Of a stretch of 64,000 bases of DNA, positions 11,301 through 21,189 are shown piece after piece. Source of the stretch: Bolinopsis microptera (Eukaryota; Ctenophora; Tentaculata; Lobata; Bolinopsidae); NCBI RefSeq assembly GCF_026151205.1, contig NC_087073.1, positions 22,948,987 to 23,012,986 of the forward strand, written 5' to 3'. Positions within the stretch are counted from its first letter, which is position 1, and every line of letters begins with the position of its first letter. The notes under the pieces were generated by a model. It did not search any database. It was not told the origin of the DNA and was given only the letters and a program-made list of their open reading frames with translations. The position numbers and the translations under genes are program-made.

Positions 11301-14300
11301 CTGCTGCCACCCCTCCTGCTGTAACCCCCCTCCTGCTGTAACTCCCTCCTGCTGTAACTCCCTCCTGCTGCCACCCCTCCTGCTGTAACCCCCCTCCTGA
11401 TGTAACCCCCCTCCTGATGTAACCCCTCCTGCTGCCACCCCTCCTGCTGCCACCCCTCCTGCTGTAACCCCTCCTGCTGTAACCCCTCCTGCTGCCACCC
11501 CCTCCTGCTGCCACCCCTCCTGCTGTAACCCCTCCTGCTGTCACCCCCTCCTGCTGTAACCCCTCCTGCTGCCACCCCTCCTGCTGTAACCCCCCTCCTG
11601 CTGTAACCCCTCCTGCTGTAACCCCTCCTGCTGCCACCCCTCCTGCTGTAACCCCCCTCCTGATGTAACCCCCCTCCTGATATAACCCCTCCTGCTGCCA
11701 CCCCTCCTGATGTAACCCCCTCCTGCTGTAACCCTCTCCTGCTGCCACCCCTCCTGCTGCCACCCCTCCTGCTGTAACCCCCTGCTGATGTAACCCCCCT
11801 CCTGATGTAACCCCTCCTGATGTAACCCCTCCTGCTGCCACCCCTCCTGCTGTGACCCCCTCCTGCTGCCACCCCTCCTGCTGTAACCCCCTCCTGCTGT
11901 CACCCCTCCTGCTGTAACCCCCCTCCTGCTGTAACCCCCCTCCTGCTGTAAACCCTCCTGCTGCCACCCCTCCTGCTGTAACCCCCCTCCTGATGTAACC
12001 CCCTCCTGCTGCCACCCCTCCTGCTGTAACCCCCCTCCTGATGTAACCATCTCTCGCTGCCACCCCCTCCTGCTGTAACCCCCTCCTGCTGTAACCCCTC
12101 CTGCTGCCACCCCTCCTGCTGCCACCCCCTCCTGCTGTAACCCCCTCCTGCTGCCGCCCCTCCTGCTGCCACCCCCTCCTGCTGTAACCCCCTCCTGCTG
12201 TAACCCCCCTCCTGCTGTAACCCCTCCTGCTGCCACCCCTCCTGCTGTAACCCCCCTCCTGCTGCCACCCCCTCCTGCTGTAAACCCTCCTGCTGTAACC
12301 CCCTCCTGCTGTAACCCCTCCTGCTGCCACCCCTCCTGCTGTAACCCCTCCTGCTGTAACTCCCCTCCTGCTGCCACCCCTCCTGCTGTAACTCCCCTCC
12401 TGCTGCCACCCCTCCTGCTGTAACCCCTCCTGCTGTAACTCCCCTCCTGCTGCCACCCCTCCTGCTGCAACCTCCCCCTGCTGTAACCCCTCCTGCTGCC
12501 ACCCCTCCTGCTGTAACCCCCTCCTGCTGTAACCCCTCCTGATGTAACCCCTCCTGCTGTAACCCCCTCCTGCTGTAACCCCCCTCCTGCTGTAACCCCC
12601 TCCTGCTGCAACCCCTCCTGCTGTAACCCCCCTCCTGCTGTAACTCCCTCCTGCTGCCACCCCTCCTGCTGTAACTCCCTCCTGCTGCCACCCCTCCTGC
12701 TGTAACCCCCTCCTATTTATTCTGCACAGGTGACAGGTTTAGAGGGAGCAGTGTTACCACAACAGTCTGAGCCTCGTGTGGAATACGGAGAGGTACACTA
12801 CAATTCTAAATACCTGGTGTTCCTTGCTGACACGCCCTCTGTCTCTATACAAACGTACGTAACCATAGCAACACGCCCTCCGTCTCTATACAAACGTACG
12901 TAACCATAGCAACACGCCCTCCGTCTCTATACAAACGTACGTTACCATAGCAACACGCCCTCCGTCTCTATACAAACGTACGTTACCATAGCAACACGCC
13001 CTCTGTCTCTATACAAACGTACGTAACCATAGCAACACGCCCTCCGTCTCTATACAAACGTACGTAACCATAGCAACACGCCCTCCGTCTCTATACAAAC
13101 GTACGTTACCATAGCAACACGCCCTCCGTCTCTATACAAACGTACGTAACCATAGCAACACGCCCTCCGTCTCTATACAAACGTACGTTACCAGAGCAAC
13201 ACGCCCTCCGTCTCTATACAAACGTACGTGCTAACTAGACACGCCCTCCGTCTCTATACAAACGTACGTGCTAACTTCCCAATTATTCGAATACAATTGT
13301 TCCAAAACCCAAAACATTGAGTGGACCGTCGTTATAGTACTACTATTACGACGACTCAATTTTCCCCGATCCATGCCTCATGTGCCGACAAGGGTTAGCG
13401 AGCGTGCTAAATCACTCTACAGTCGATCTTCGAGATTGTTCTAATAGGGCCCCTGATGGTTGTAACCAACTTCAACCGATGTATTTTCGGATGCTGATTC
13501 CGAATCACCCCCCATGACATAGGGTTAAAATGCTCTCCTGACGAGATATTGGCGAAAAACTGTATCGATCACCCGGAGGCCTAAAACATTTTTTGAAGAT
13601 TGTGGTCACTAAACGTACGCATCCACAGAAATTCTAAGGAACAATATTCTTTTTTAAGACCATTTTGTGGGTAAAATTTTTGAATTTTTCATCTTACTAA
13701 GCCTTGATTGATATGACGATTTTAACCCTTCGAGATCCTTGCTCGAAGGGTTCGCATCGATCTGCGAAGATAAATGCAAAGCAAAAATGATAGTTCGCGC
13801 GGCGCGTCGAAGTCCTCCAAATCAAGCATCAAGATGGAAAAAATGAACCATGAAAGTCGAAGCACGGTCGCAACGGTAGCTTTTGACCTCTTTCTGCACT
13901 TTCTGCAGTTGGAATTTGGTGGATTTGTGATTAATATCAATATGGACACTGAAAACGTAAATTTTTCCTCACTGGGAAATTTTCGAGAGCAGGCAAAATG
14001 TTTTCTAAAGCAAGCATTGCCTTCTTTTGCCTTAGGCTGGCTACGTCACTGGTTATTTATTTACTAACAGATGATCCCTCAGTTACAAAATAGTGCCAGC
14101 GAGCTCCCCGATCACAAGGGCATCGCTAGACGTTTACAACTACGAGCTGGCACCTGAGTTTCACGACTCTTACCACAGCAGGATCCACTCTGAGGCTCAT
14201 TGCAAAGATATTGTTCTCGGGACGAACAAACTCAGCATTGTCTTGGACTGCAGGACGGGTGGGTCACATGTTGTGTATTACAAGTCACGTGTTGTTTATA

Positions 14301-15826
14301 TAAGTTAACTTTTAAGGTAATTAATAAGTACTAACCTGCTCATATATATAGGGCGGCTATTACAACACTTGAAGGAAGGAGTGGTAACGAGAATGGAGCA
14401 GGAGATACTGCTGTACAACAATACTGCTGGTGCTTACCTCTTCTTACCTAACGGCCCCCCTGCTCAACAGGGTGAGTACTTGTCGAGTAGCAGGGTGAGT
14501 ACTTGTTGAGTAGCAGGGTAAGTACTTGTTGAGTAGCAGGGTGAGTACTTGTTGAGCAGCAGGGTAAGTACTTGTTGAGTAGCAGGGTGAGTACTTGTTG
14601 AGCAGCAGGGTGAGTACTTGTTGAGCAGCAGGGTGAGTACTTGTTGAGTAGCAGGGTGAGTACTTGTTGAGCAGCAGGGTGAGTACTTGTTGAGTAGCAG
14701 GGTAAGTACTTGTTGAGTAGCAGGGTGAGTACTTGTTGAGCAGCAGGGTGAGTACTTGTTGAGTAGCAGGGTGAGTACTTGTTGAGCAGCAGGGTGAGTA
14801 CTTGTTGAGTAGCAGGGTGAGTACTTGTTGAGCAGCAGGGTGAGTACTTGTTGAGTAGCAGGGTGAGTACTTGTTGAGTAGCAGGGTGAGTACTTGTTGA
14901 GTAGCAGGGTGAATACTTGTTGAGTAGCAGGGTGAGTACTTGTTGAGTAGCAGGATGAGTACTTGTTGAGCAGCAGGGTGAGTACTTGTTGAGCAGCAGG
15001 GTGAGTACTTGTTGAGTAGCAGGGTGAGTACTTGTTGAGTAGCAGGGTGAGTACTTGTTGATTAGCAGGGTGAGTACTTGTTGAGTAGCAGGGTGAGTAC
15101 TTGTTGAGTAGCAGGGTGAGTACTTGTTGAGTAGCAGGGTGAGTACTTGTTGAGTAGCAGGGTGAGTACTTGTTGAGTAGCAGGGTGAGTACTTGTTGAG
15201 TAGCAGGGTGAGTACTTGTTGAGTAGCAGGGTGAATACTTGTTGAGCAGCAGGGTGAGTACTTGTTGAGTAGCAGGGTGAGTACTTGTCGAGTAGCAGGG
15301 TGAGTACTTGTTGAGAAGAAGGATGAGTACTTGTTGAGTAGCAGGGTGAGTACTTGTTGAGTAGCAGGGTGAGTACTTGTTGAGTAGCAGGGTGAGTACT
15401 TGTTGAGTAGCAGGGTGAGTACTTGTTGAGTAGCAGGTTGAGTACTTGTTGAGTAGCAGGGTGAGTACTTGTTGAGTAGCAGGTTGAGTACTTGTTGAGT
15501 AGCAGGGTGAGTACTTGTTGAGTAGCAGGGTGAGTACTTGTCGAGTAGCAGGGTGAGTACTTGTTGAGTAGCAGGGTGAGTACTTGTTGAGTAGCAGGTT
15601 GAGTACTTGTTGAGTAGCAGTGTGAGTACTTGTTGAGTAGCAGGGTGAGTACTTATTGAGTAGCAGGGTGAGTACTTGTTGAGTAGCAGTACTTATATCC
15701 TGTTTGTTGCAGTTGTAGAGACGTCTCGACCTCGAATTGTGGTAATGAAGGGACCTGTAAGACACAAGGCAGTTGTGAAGTATGACAGAAACATCGTCAT
15801 CAGCTACATCGTGAACCTATTGGGAG
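5240..15826 (+). CDS. MAN2A: Golgi alpha-mannosidase II (GH38), internal exons, partial gene
   Basis: Seven exons (5240-5320, 5622-5768, 10271-10496, 12730-12854, 14083-14258, 14352-14471, 15713-15826) join with consistent phases into one uninterrupted frame of about 330 codons. The product resembles the middle and early C-terminal part of Golgi alpha-mannosidase II, the lumenal, zinc-dependent enzyme that trims two mannoses from GlcNAcMan5 N-glycans. Motifs in order: [25 protein letters not shown] (the zinc-ligand His of GH38 lies in QHHD), NDYGARLYNA, and GAYLFLPNG in the beta-sandwich part. The GAYLFLPNG and SRPFYK versions fit the Golgi rather than the lysosomal member. Catalytic Asp exons and the membrane anchor would lie upstream of the window. 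C-terminal exons were not found before the ANP32 gene, so the gene is either interrupted by repeats, truncated, or has a very long intron. Confidence 0.9.
5345..5393. repeat. Short second block of the 16 bp repeat
   Basis: Three copies of CAGTTACCATAGTAAC follow 25 bp after the donor of the exon at 5,240-5,320. Together with 4,879-5,230 they flank this exon on both sides. Confidence 0.85.
5622..5768 (+). CDS. MAN2A: Mannosidase II exon (zinc-ligand QHHD motif)
   Basis: The acceptor is CGTTTTCAG. The exon reads [18 protein letters not shown], then [16 protein letters not shown] and NDYGA. In the Drosophila Golgi enzyme the second His of QHHD is a zinc ligand. The only donor that keeps the frame into the next exon is AAG|GCATGT, a GC-type donor. 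The nearby GT at 5,773 would put the next exon out of frame and reach a stop within a few codons. Confidence 0.9.
5795..5918. repeat. Direct duplication of ~60 bp
   Basis: GTGCTGTAACCCCGCTGTAA... occurs at 5,795-5,859 and again at 5,860-5,918, with the second copy lacking six bases (ACGTC region). It sits just after the GC donor, at the start of the intron. From there to 6,362 I see no gene and no other repeat. Confidence 0.9.
6366..9560. repeat. 31 bp minisatellite, ~103 copies
   Basis: Nearly identical head-to-tail copies of a 31 bp unit, CTGTTGAGCACTCTGCCATT plus ATCAACACCAA. Recurrent point variants are GAGAAC, CTATTG and ACACAAA, and one-base-deleted units occur at about 7,664 and 8,345. 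There are no spacers, so it is not a CRISPR array. It lies inside a mannosidase intron, 600 bp from the donor and 700 bp from the next acceptor; unlike the other arrays it does not touch a splice site. Confidence 0.95.
9640..9876 (-). pseudogene. C-terminal fragment of a non-LTR retrotransposon polyprotein
   Basis: On the minus strand the frame reads [19 protein letters not shown], then [20 protein letters not shown] and ends near [12 protein letters not shown]. This R/K-rich [10 protein letters not shown] followed by a DR..W motif is the usual C-terminal tail of LINE-type reverse transcriptases. The codon before FGHV is TGA where W is usual, and nothing of the RT core precedes it. It is a dead 5'-truncated insertion in the mannosidase intron. 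Confidence 0.75.
9885..9916. other. 10 bp inverted repeat
   Basis: CAGTGGGGTA at 9,885-9,894 is matched by TACCCCACTG at 9,907-9,916, with an AT-rich 12 bp loop. It lies at the upstream edge of the LINE fragment. Confidence 0.8.
10271..10496 (+). CDS. MAN2A: Mannosidase II exon (LYNAYKTC...AVNNSQQLQ)
   Basis: The acceptor TGTTTCAG precedes G-TTG; the donor is CAA|GTAAGA. It encodes [20 protein letters not shown] and onward to [14 protein letters not shown], the region after the catalytic barrel leading into the beta-sandwich domains. ACTGTTTCAGGTT occurs twice upstream (10,238 and 10,261), so an alternative acceptor 21 nt earlier is possible but would add a stop-containing leader. Confidence 0.88.
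10630..12712. repeat. ~15 bp pyrimidine-rich minisatellite upstream of an acceptor
   Basis: About 140 copies of CCCCTCCTGCTGTAA or CCCCTCCTGCTGCCA, 14-16 bp each because the C run varies from 4 to 6. Rare variants are TGATGTAA and TGCAACC. The array stops 17 bp before the acceptor of the exon at 12,730, and its last unit supplies TGTAACCCCCTCC, which can serve as branch core and polypyrimidine tract. Minus-strand open frames rich in GGVTAGG are by-products of the stop-free repeat. Confidence 0.95.
12730..12854 (+). CDS. MAN2A: Mannosidase II exon (VTGLEGAVL...SVSIQT)
   Basis: The acceptor is TTCTGCACAG. It encodes [20 protein letters not shown] then [20 protein letters not shown]. To keep frame into the next exon, the donor must be AAAC|GTACGT, phase 2. 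The last ~24 coding bases and this donor are then repeated ten more times downstream. Confidence 0.85.
12830..13272. repeat. 41 bp minisatellite made of exon end plus donor
   Basis: About 10.7 copies of a 41 bp unit: ACACGCCCTCCGTCTCTATA, then CAAAC|GTACGT and AACCATAGCA. The first copy is the real 3' end of the preceding exon, so every unit repeats coding bases plus the donor GTACGT. 41 is not a multiple of 3; reading into the second unit reaches TAA within it, so only the first donor gives the normal protein. The last two units have GTGCTAAC in place of the CCATAGCA tail. Confidence 0.93.
13273..14082. other. Mannosidase intron, unique sequence
   Basis: No gene or tandem repeat is seen. 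A perfect 11 bp inverted repeat AACCCTTCGAG / CTCGAAGGGTT lies at 13,724-13,752. Near the 3' end TACTAAC (14,062-14,068) is a perfect branch-site match 14 nt before the acceptor AG at 14,081-14,082, which explains why the closer AG at 14,069 is not used. Confidence 0.7.
14083..14258 (+). CDS. MAN2A: Mannosidase II exon (YKIVPASSP...[10 protein letters not shown])
   Basis: The acceptor is CCCTCAG|T and the donor ACGG|GTGGGT. It reads [20 protein letters not shown], then [20 protein letters not shown], matching the family segment that introduces the C-terminal beta-sandwich. Phase 2 in, phase 1 out. Confidence 0.85.
14352..14471 (+). CDS. MAN2A: Mannosidase II exon (GAYLFLPNG)
   Basis: The acceptor ATATATAG precedes GG-CGG; the donor is CAGG|GTGAGT. 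It encodes [20 protein letters not shown], then [26 protein letters not shown](D/N)G is the best-conserved motif of this part of Golgi mannosidase II. The donor is followed at once by about 53 repeats of itself. Confidence 0.92.
14462..15690. repeat. 23 bp minisatellite made of a 5' splice site
   Basis: About 53 copies of GTGAGTACTTGTTGAGTAGCAGG-type units beginning at the true donor CAGG|GTGAGT (14,471/14,472). Almost every unit keeps CAGGGTGAGT, a strong donor consensus. Variants are GTAAGT, CAGCAG for TAGCAG, and TCGAG. 23 is not a multiple of 3 and read-through meets TGA within two units, so only the first donor preserves the protein. The array ends 21 bp before the next exon's acceptor and thus fills nearly the whole intron. 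Confidence 0.95.
15713..15826 (+). CDS. MAN2A: Mannosidase II exon (last one found)
   Basis: The acceptor is TTTGTTGCAG and the donor GGAG|GTATGT. It encodes [20 protein letters not shown], then [18 protein letters not shown], continuing the beta-sandwich. It ends in phase 1, so more exons are needed downstream, but I could not find any before 34 kb. Confidence 0.85.
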
Positions 15827-16377
15827 GTATGTTAATTAAGAGACCTGCAAAATCAAATCAGTTTTTAAAATGCCTGTAAACACTTTTAAAATTTTTGGCA
15901 GGACTGCCGAAAGCTGCATCCTGTCCAAATTCTGTTAGCAGATGGGTATTAATGGCGAACATGTCGCCGTAGGCGAAAATTGTTTTGAAGATTTTGCTCA
16001 TGCAAAAAGCCTAGCTGAGCAATTTGGCATTATAGAGATAATTTTCAAACACAGTTTCAAGAACGATTCATATAATACGATATTAAATGCATATTAGAGC
16101 CATGCCAGCAGCAGCTCTTGCTAATTAAGTGTGATTCGAAAAAGGGATACATAGTGTATTCTTTGGAAGAATTTCAGAAAGTTTGCTTTCAGGATTGAAA
16201 TCTAGCAATGTGAATTGATAAATCAAGCAAGATTTTGGCTTTGTTGTGCCAATTGAGGGGTCAAGTCCTTACAGTAATAGCCGATAGGTCTCAAAAAGGG
16301 TGCAAAGAGGGGGGGGGGCATATTAAAGTATATTCCCGCCCTCAAATCGGGAAAAACCTACATTTTAATATACTTGA
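15827..16377. other. Intergenic or intronic sequence, no gene seen
   Basis: AT-rich unique sequence after the last mannosidase donor. There is a 10 bp G run at 16,309-16,318. I see no exon-like open segment or repeat. Confidence 0.6.
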
Positions 16378-16708
16378 ATTTGACCAAAACCCATAATCAT
16401 GGGTAGAGTGTACCGCTGCCAGTGTCTCTCTTTTCCAAACAAAAGGAAATGATATTAATTTGAATAACCGTCCGAAAATGCAAATTGATACCGAGAATGA
16501 AATCGGTCGCTCGCTTTTTCCATTCGATCACGGCTTACGAATTGTAATATAAAGCTTATTGATTGGAAAAAGCGAGCGACCGATTTCATTCTCGGTATCA
16601 ATTTGCATTTTCGGACGGTTATTCAAATTAATATCATTTCCTTTTGTTTGGAAAAGAGAGACACTGGCAGCGGTACACTCTACCCATGATTATGGGTTTT
16701 GGTCAAAT
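16378..16708. repeat. Perfect 145 bp inverted repeat with 41 bp loop
   Basis: 16,378-16,522 and 16,564-16,708 are exact reverse complements (they contain TTTGACCAAAACCCATAATC at one tip and GGTCGCTCGCTTTTTCCA near the loop). The loop carries CGGCTTACGAATTGTAAT. This is the cleanest copy of an end module that recurs in both orientations through 28,920. Confidence 0.95.
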
Positions 16709-18044
16709 ATCATCTCTTTTTGATTATAATGTCAAGATAATTTACAAAGCCGAAATGTAAACTCATAACTTCATTAATATTTATATTAATAATTAGGAGG
16801 TAATTTCATCAATTTCGAAATTTTACCTGACTGAATATGGCACTTTTTACTTATTCAAGTTGGCATTAAATTCATATATAATGCCATTTAAATATCGTAG
16901 GAAAGCAGATTTTATTCGAAATCACGAATGAGCAAAATTCTCACCTTTCGCACGTGCAAACTTTGAGCGGACGTTGCGTGCGGATACAATATTGAATCAC
17001 CGTAAATTTTTGCATAGCAGTATTTTATATATAGTTTAATAAGCATGCAAAGTTTCAGAAGATTTCATATAGAACTTGGATCACAACGAGACTCCAAAGT
17101 TGATAAAAATGGTGAAAACAGCAATTTTCAGTAATTTTAGCAATTTTCTATCAAACTGGGTGTGTCCCCACGTGTGCAACTTTTTGATTTTCAACTTTTA
17201 AACTAGCCTATAACACAATTTAGACCTTTAAAAAGCAAAATTGAGCTCCACAACCCAAGGGATGGCCCAACACCAGAGAATACTAATTCACAACTTTTGT
17301 GTTTTTATAAAATTATTCTTCAAAAAAGCACTTACTTCAATAGCGAATATCTTTATGAAGGAGCAAAGTAAGAAACTATTCCGGTAGATTTTCAGAATGC
17401 TTGAACAATTATCTAAGATGAAAATGTCCTCAAGTTTTGAATAAAATTACTCCTTAATGGTTTAAAATCGATTTGAAAAGTTGTTACTTTGTCAAAAATC
17501 AAGTTTTAAAAACACCTAATTTGATGACGTCATCAAGTGATGATGATGAAGATAAATTATTTTTTGATATAATGTAAACTAAAGTATAAACAATTATCTT
17601 TAAAACCTGTGGTTCGAAATGACTGTATCTTTTATACTTTTGAATCTACGGACACTTAAATGTAGGCTACAATTGACTTCAAAAGCGTCTATATATATAT
17701 ATATATACTTCACGACAATCTGTTGTAAAACAGGGGTTCCAGAAAACCCACTTCCCGATACTCCTGAAACATGCAATTTTTTTTACAGTCGATTTGGACA
17801 AGGTCTAGACGCCGTGCAAAGTTTCAGATCTCTAACTCAATTTTAACATGGTTTTTAAGGCACCTGAATATGGCGATTTTGGGTTTTTTACCTAATTTCG
17901 TATAACATGCTGGCGCGTATTTTGCGCAAATTTCTTAAAAACCTCCACATAACTATTTCTTATTCCTGTCATCTTTAACATTGAATTAGAATGTTTTGAA
18001 CTTAAATTTACCTGCTGAACTACTTTCGATGAGTCTTAATGCCT

Positions 18045-20070
18045 AGTATTTCGGGGTAGGGTGGTAGTTATTTGTTGATACATGTTTCGTATCCGCGAAA
18101 GTGCATGCAACGTATGTCAAGTTATTTGTTTTTAGTATTACTTAATGGGGGGGGGGGGGGGGGGGAATTAGCCTTGAAGTTTATTGAATCTTCATTGCGA
18201 GTACAGCTGCTTTGGGTAGTTTTTCTTATTCTATTACAATTGTAATGAATGGGGAAAAGCGATCGACCGATTTCATTTCGGTTTCATTTTGCATTTTAGA
18301 ACGAGTCAATCAAGTTATATCATTTCCTTTGTTGGGAAAGAGAGACCATGCCAGCTGTCCACTCTACCCTTGTTATGGGTTTTGGTTCAATTATCATCTC
18401 TTTTTGATTATAATATCAGGATATTTCAATGCCGAAATGTAAAACTCATAACTTCATTTTTTCAATTTATATCAGTAATATGAGGTAATTTCATCGATTT
18501 CGAAAATTTTACATGACTGAATATGGCACTTTTACTCATTCAAGTTGGCATTAAATTCATATATAATGCCATTTATATATCGTGGGGAAAGGCAGAATTT
18601 ATTCGAATCTCGAATGAGCAAAATTCTCCACCTTTCGCACGTGCAACTTTGAGCGGAGTTGCGTGGGCATACAATATTGAATCACGGTAAAAATTTTTGC
18701 ATAGCAGTATTTTATTATTTTTTTACATATTTGATTGACCGTTCTTCAAAGCAAACATGATACCGAGAATGAAAACGGTCGCTCCGCTTTTCCCATTCAT
18801 CACGGCTTACGCATAGAAATAAGTTATCGATTTGATTACATCAATCAGATTGCTGTAAAAACTTTTGGGTTGCGTTCGGGTCGATACCTGTATTTGGGGT
18901 AAGGGTGGTAGTGATTTGTTTAAACATGTTTCGTATCCGCGAAAGTGGCATGCAACGTATGTCAAGTTATTTGTTTTTAGTATTACTTAATTGAATTGCT
19001 GAAGTTTATTGAATCTTCATAGCCGGAGTTACAGCTGCCTTTGGGTAGTTTTTCTTAATCTATACAATTGTAAATGAAGGGGAAAAGCGAGAAGCGACCG
19101 ATTTTTCATTATCGTATCATTTTGCATTTGAGAACGGTCAATCAAAAGTAAATATCATTTCCTTTTGTTTGGGAAAGAGAGACCCTGACAGGGTCCACCT
19201 CTACCCATGATTATGGGTTTTGGTCAAATATCATCTCTTTTTGATTATAATTTCAGGATAATTTACAAAGCCGAAATGTAAATTCATAACTTCATTCATA
19301 TATTATTAATTAATATGAAGGTAATTTCATCGATTTCCGAAATTTTACCTGACTGAATATGGCACTTTTTACATTCAAGTTTGGCATTAAATTCAGTATA
19401 ATGCCATTTAATTCGTGGAAAGCAGAAATTATTCGAAATCACGAAGCGCGAAATTCTCACCTTTCGCACTGCAACTTGAGCGGACGTGCGTGCGCAGACA
19501 ATTTGACACACGGTAAAATTTTTGCATAGCAGTATTTTATATCTTTTTTACATATTTGATTGGACGTTTCAAATGCAAAATGATACCGAGATTGAAATCG
19601 GTCGCTCGCTTTTCCCATTCATTCACGGCCTAACGAATAGTAATAAGTTTTCGATTGATTACATCAATCAGATGCTGTACCAAACTCTTTGGGTTGCGTT
19701 CGGGTCGATACCTAGTATTTCGGGGTAAGGGTGGTAGTTATTTGTTGATACATGTTTCGTATCCCGCGAAAAGTGGCATGCAACGTATGTCAAGTTATTT
19801 GTTTTTAGTATTACTTATTGAAATTAGCTGATGTTTATTGAATCTTCCTTGCCGAGTACAGCTGCCTTTGGGTAGTTTTTCTTAAATCTATTACAATTGT
19901 AAATGAATGGAAAAGCGAGAGCCGACGCCGATGTCATTCTCGGTATCATTTTGCATTTGAGAACGTCAATCCAAAGTAATATCATTTCCTGTTTGTTTGG
20001 GGAAAGAGGACACTGACAGCGGGTCCACACTAACCATGATTATGGGTTTTGGTCAAATTATCATTCTTTT
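18045..20070. repeat. ~830 bp tandem units, left arm
   Basis: The marker TTTATTGAATCTTC occurs at about 18,179, 19,008 and 19,833, a spacing of 825-829 bp. Each unit contains GGTCGCTCGCTTTTCC-type sequence in both orientations, GGGTTGCGTTCGGGTCGATA and CATGCAACGTATGTCAAG. A 19 bp G run at 18,147-18,165 is present in only one unit. Confidence 0.85.
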
Positions 20071-21189
20071 TGATTATAATGTAGGGTATTATAAAGTCGA
20101 ATATTAAAAACTGATTCTTCATTAATAAGGAGGGAGAGTTTCAAAACGATTTCGAATATCTATCCTTTAAAAAACATTTCCTTGAGTTTAGGGAAGCAAT
20201 ATCGGTCGATCATGACTGAATATGCCACTTAATACTCATTAGTTGGCAGTAATATTCATATATAATGACATTAAAAACTGGGTTCGTGGGGGGGCAAAGC
20301 AGAATTTGTTGGAAATCACGAATGAGCAACATTATCACCTTTGCACGTGCGAACTTTGAGGCAGACGTTGCGTGCGCATCCAATATGAATGCCGTAAATT
20401 TTTGCATGTAATTGTTTTATTGTTTTTTATATAGCTGAAAGCATAGCAAAGTTTCAAAGTATTTCAAGAAGAAACTGTAATCCAAACGGCACTTAAAGTT
20501 GACAGAAAAAATGACGAAAAAGCAATTTTCAGTGATTTTAGCGATTTCAATCAATTAGGGCGTGTCCACGTGTGCACTTTTCGATTTCAACTTAAATAGC
20601 CTATGACCAATTTATACCATTGGAAGCAGAACTGAGTCACACCAAGGATGGGCCACACCAGAGAATACTAAATCGCAAAATGACGTTTTTATAAAATCAT
20701 TCTTCAAAAAGCACAGACTTCAATGCGAAAATCTTTTGAAGGAGCAAGCTGAAAAACTTTCCGGATAGATTTCTATCAGAATGTTGAAACAAATTATTAA
20801 GATAAAAATTCCCTCAGATTATGAATAAAATTACTCCATAATGGTTTAAAATAAATTTTAAAAGTTATTACTTTGTCAAACAACTAAGTTTTAAAAACGG
20901 TTAAATTGATGACGTATCTAGGGGTGTTTATGAGTCATATAATTTTTGTATACTTGTAAACTAATGTATAAACAATTATTTGCAAGACCTGTGGTTCGGA
21001 AATGGCTGTATCTTTTATATTTTGAATCTATGGACAAATAAATACAGGCTACAATTGGACTGGCATGGTTATCCTGAATACATTAGCTGGCAAGCTTGAC
21101 CGTGCTCTTATATCAATGCTTGCACGCATTACCGTTGCCCTTTATTCACCCACATATGTACCCCCTATACTATTATATCCCTTTATTGT

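Noticed and set aside
10578-12691. Glycine-rich GGVTAGG / RRGYSRRG proteins on the minus strand
   Set aside because: They occur in several frames of the same ~15 bp repeat because the repeat lacks stops. There is no conserved start or unique sequence.
12859-12864. GTAACC at 12,859 as the donor of the exon at 12,730
   Set aside because: The phase does not match the next exon; AAAC|GTACGT four bases earlier does.
14464-15765. 433-codon minus-strand frame rich in [18 protein letters not shown]
   Set aside because: It is the antisense of the 23 bp donor repeat and is purely periodic.
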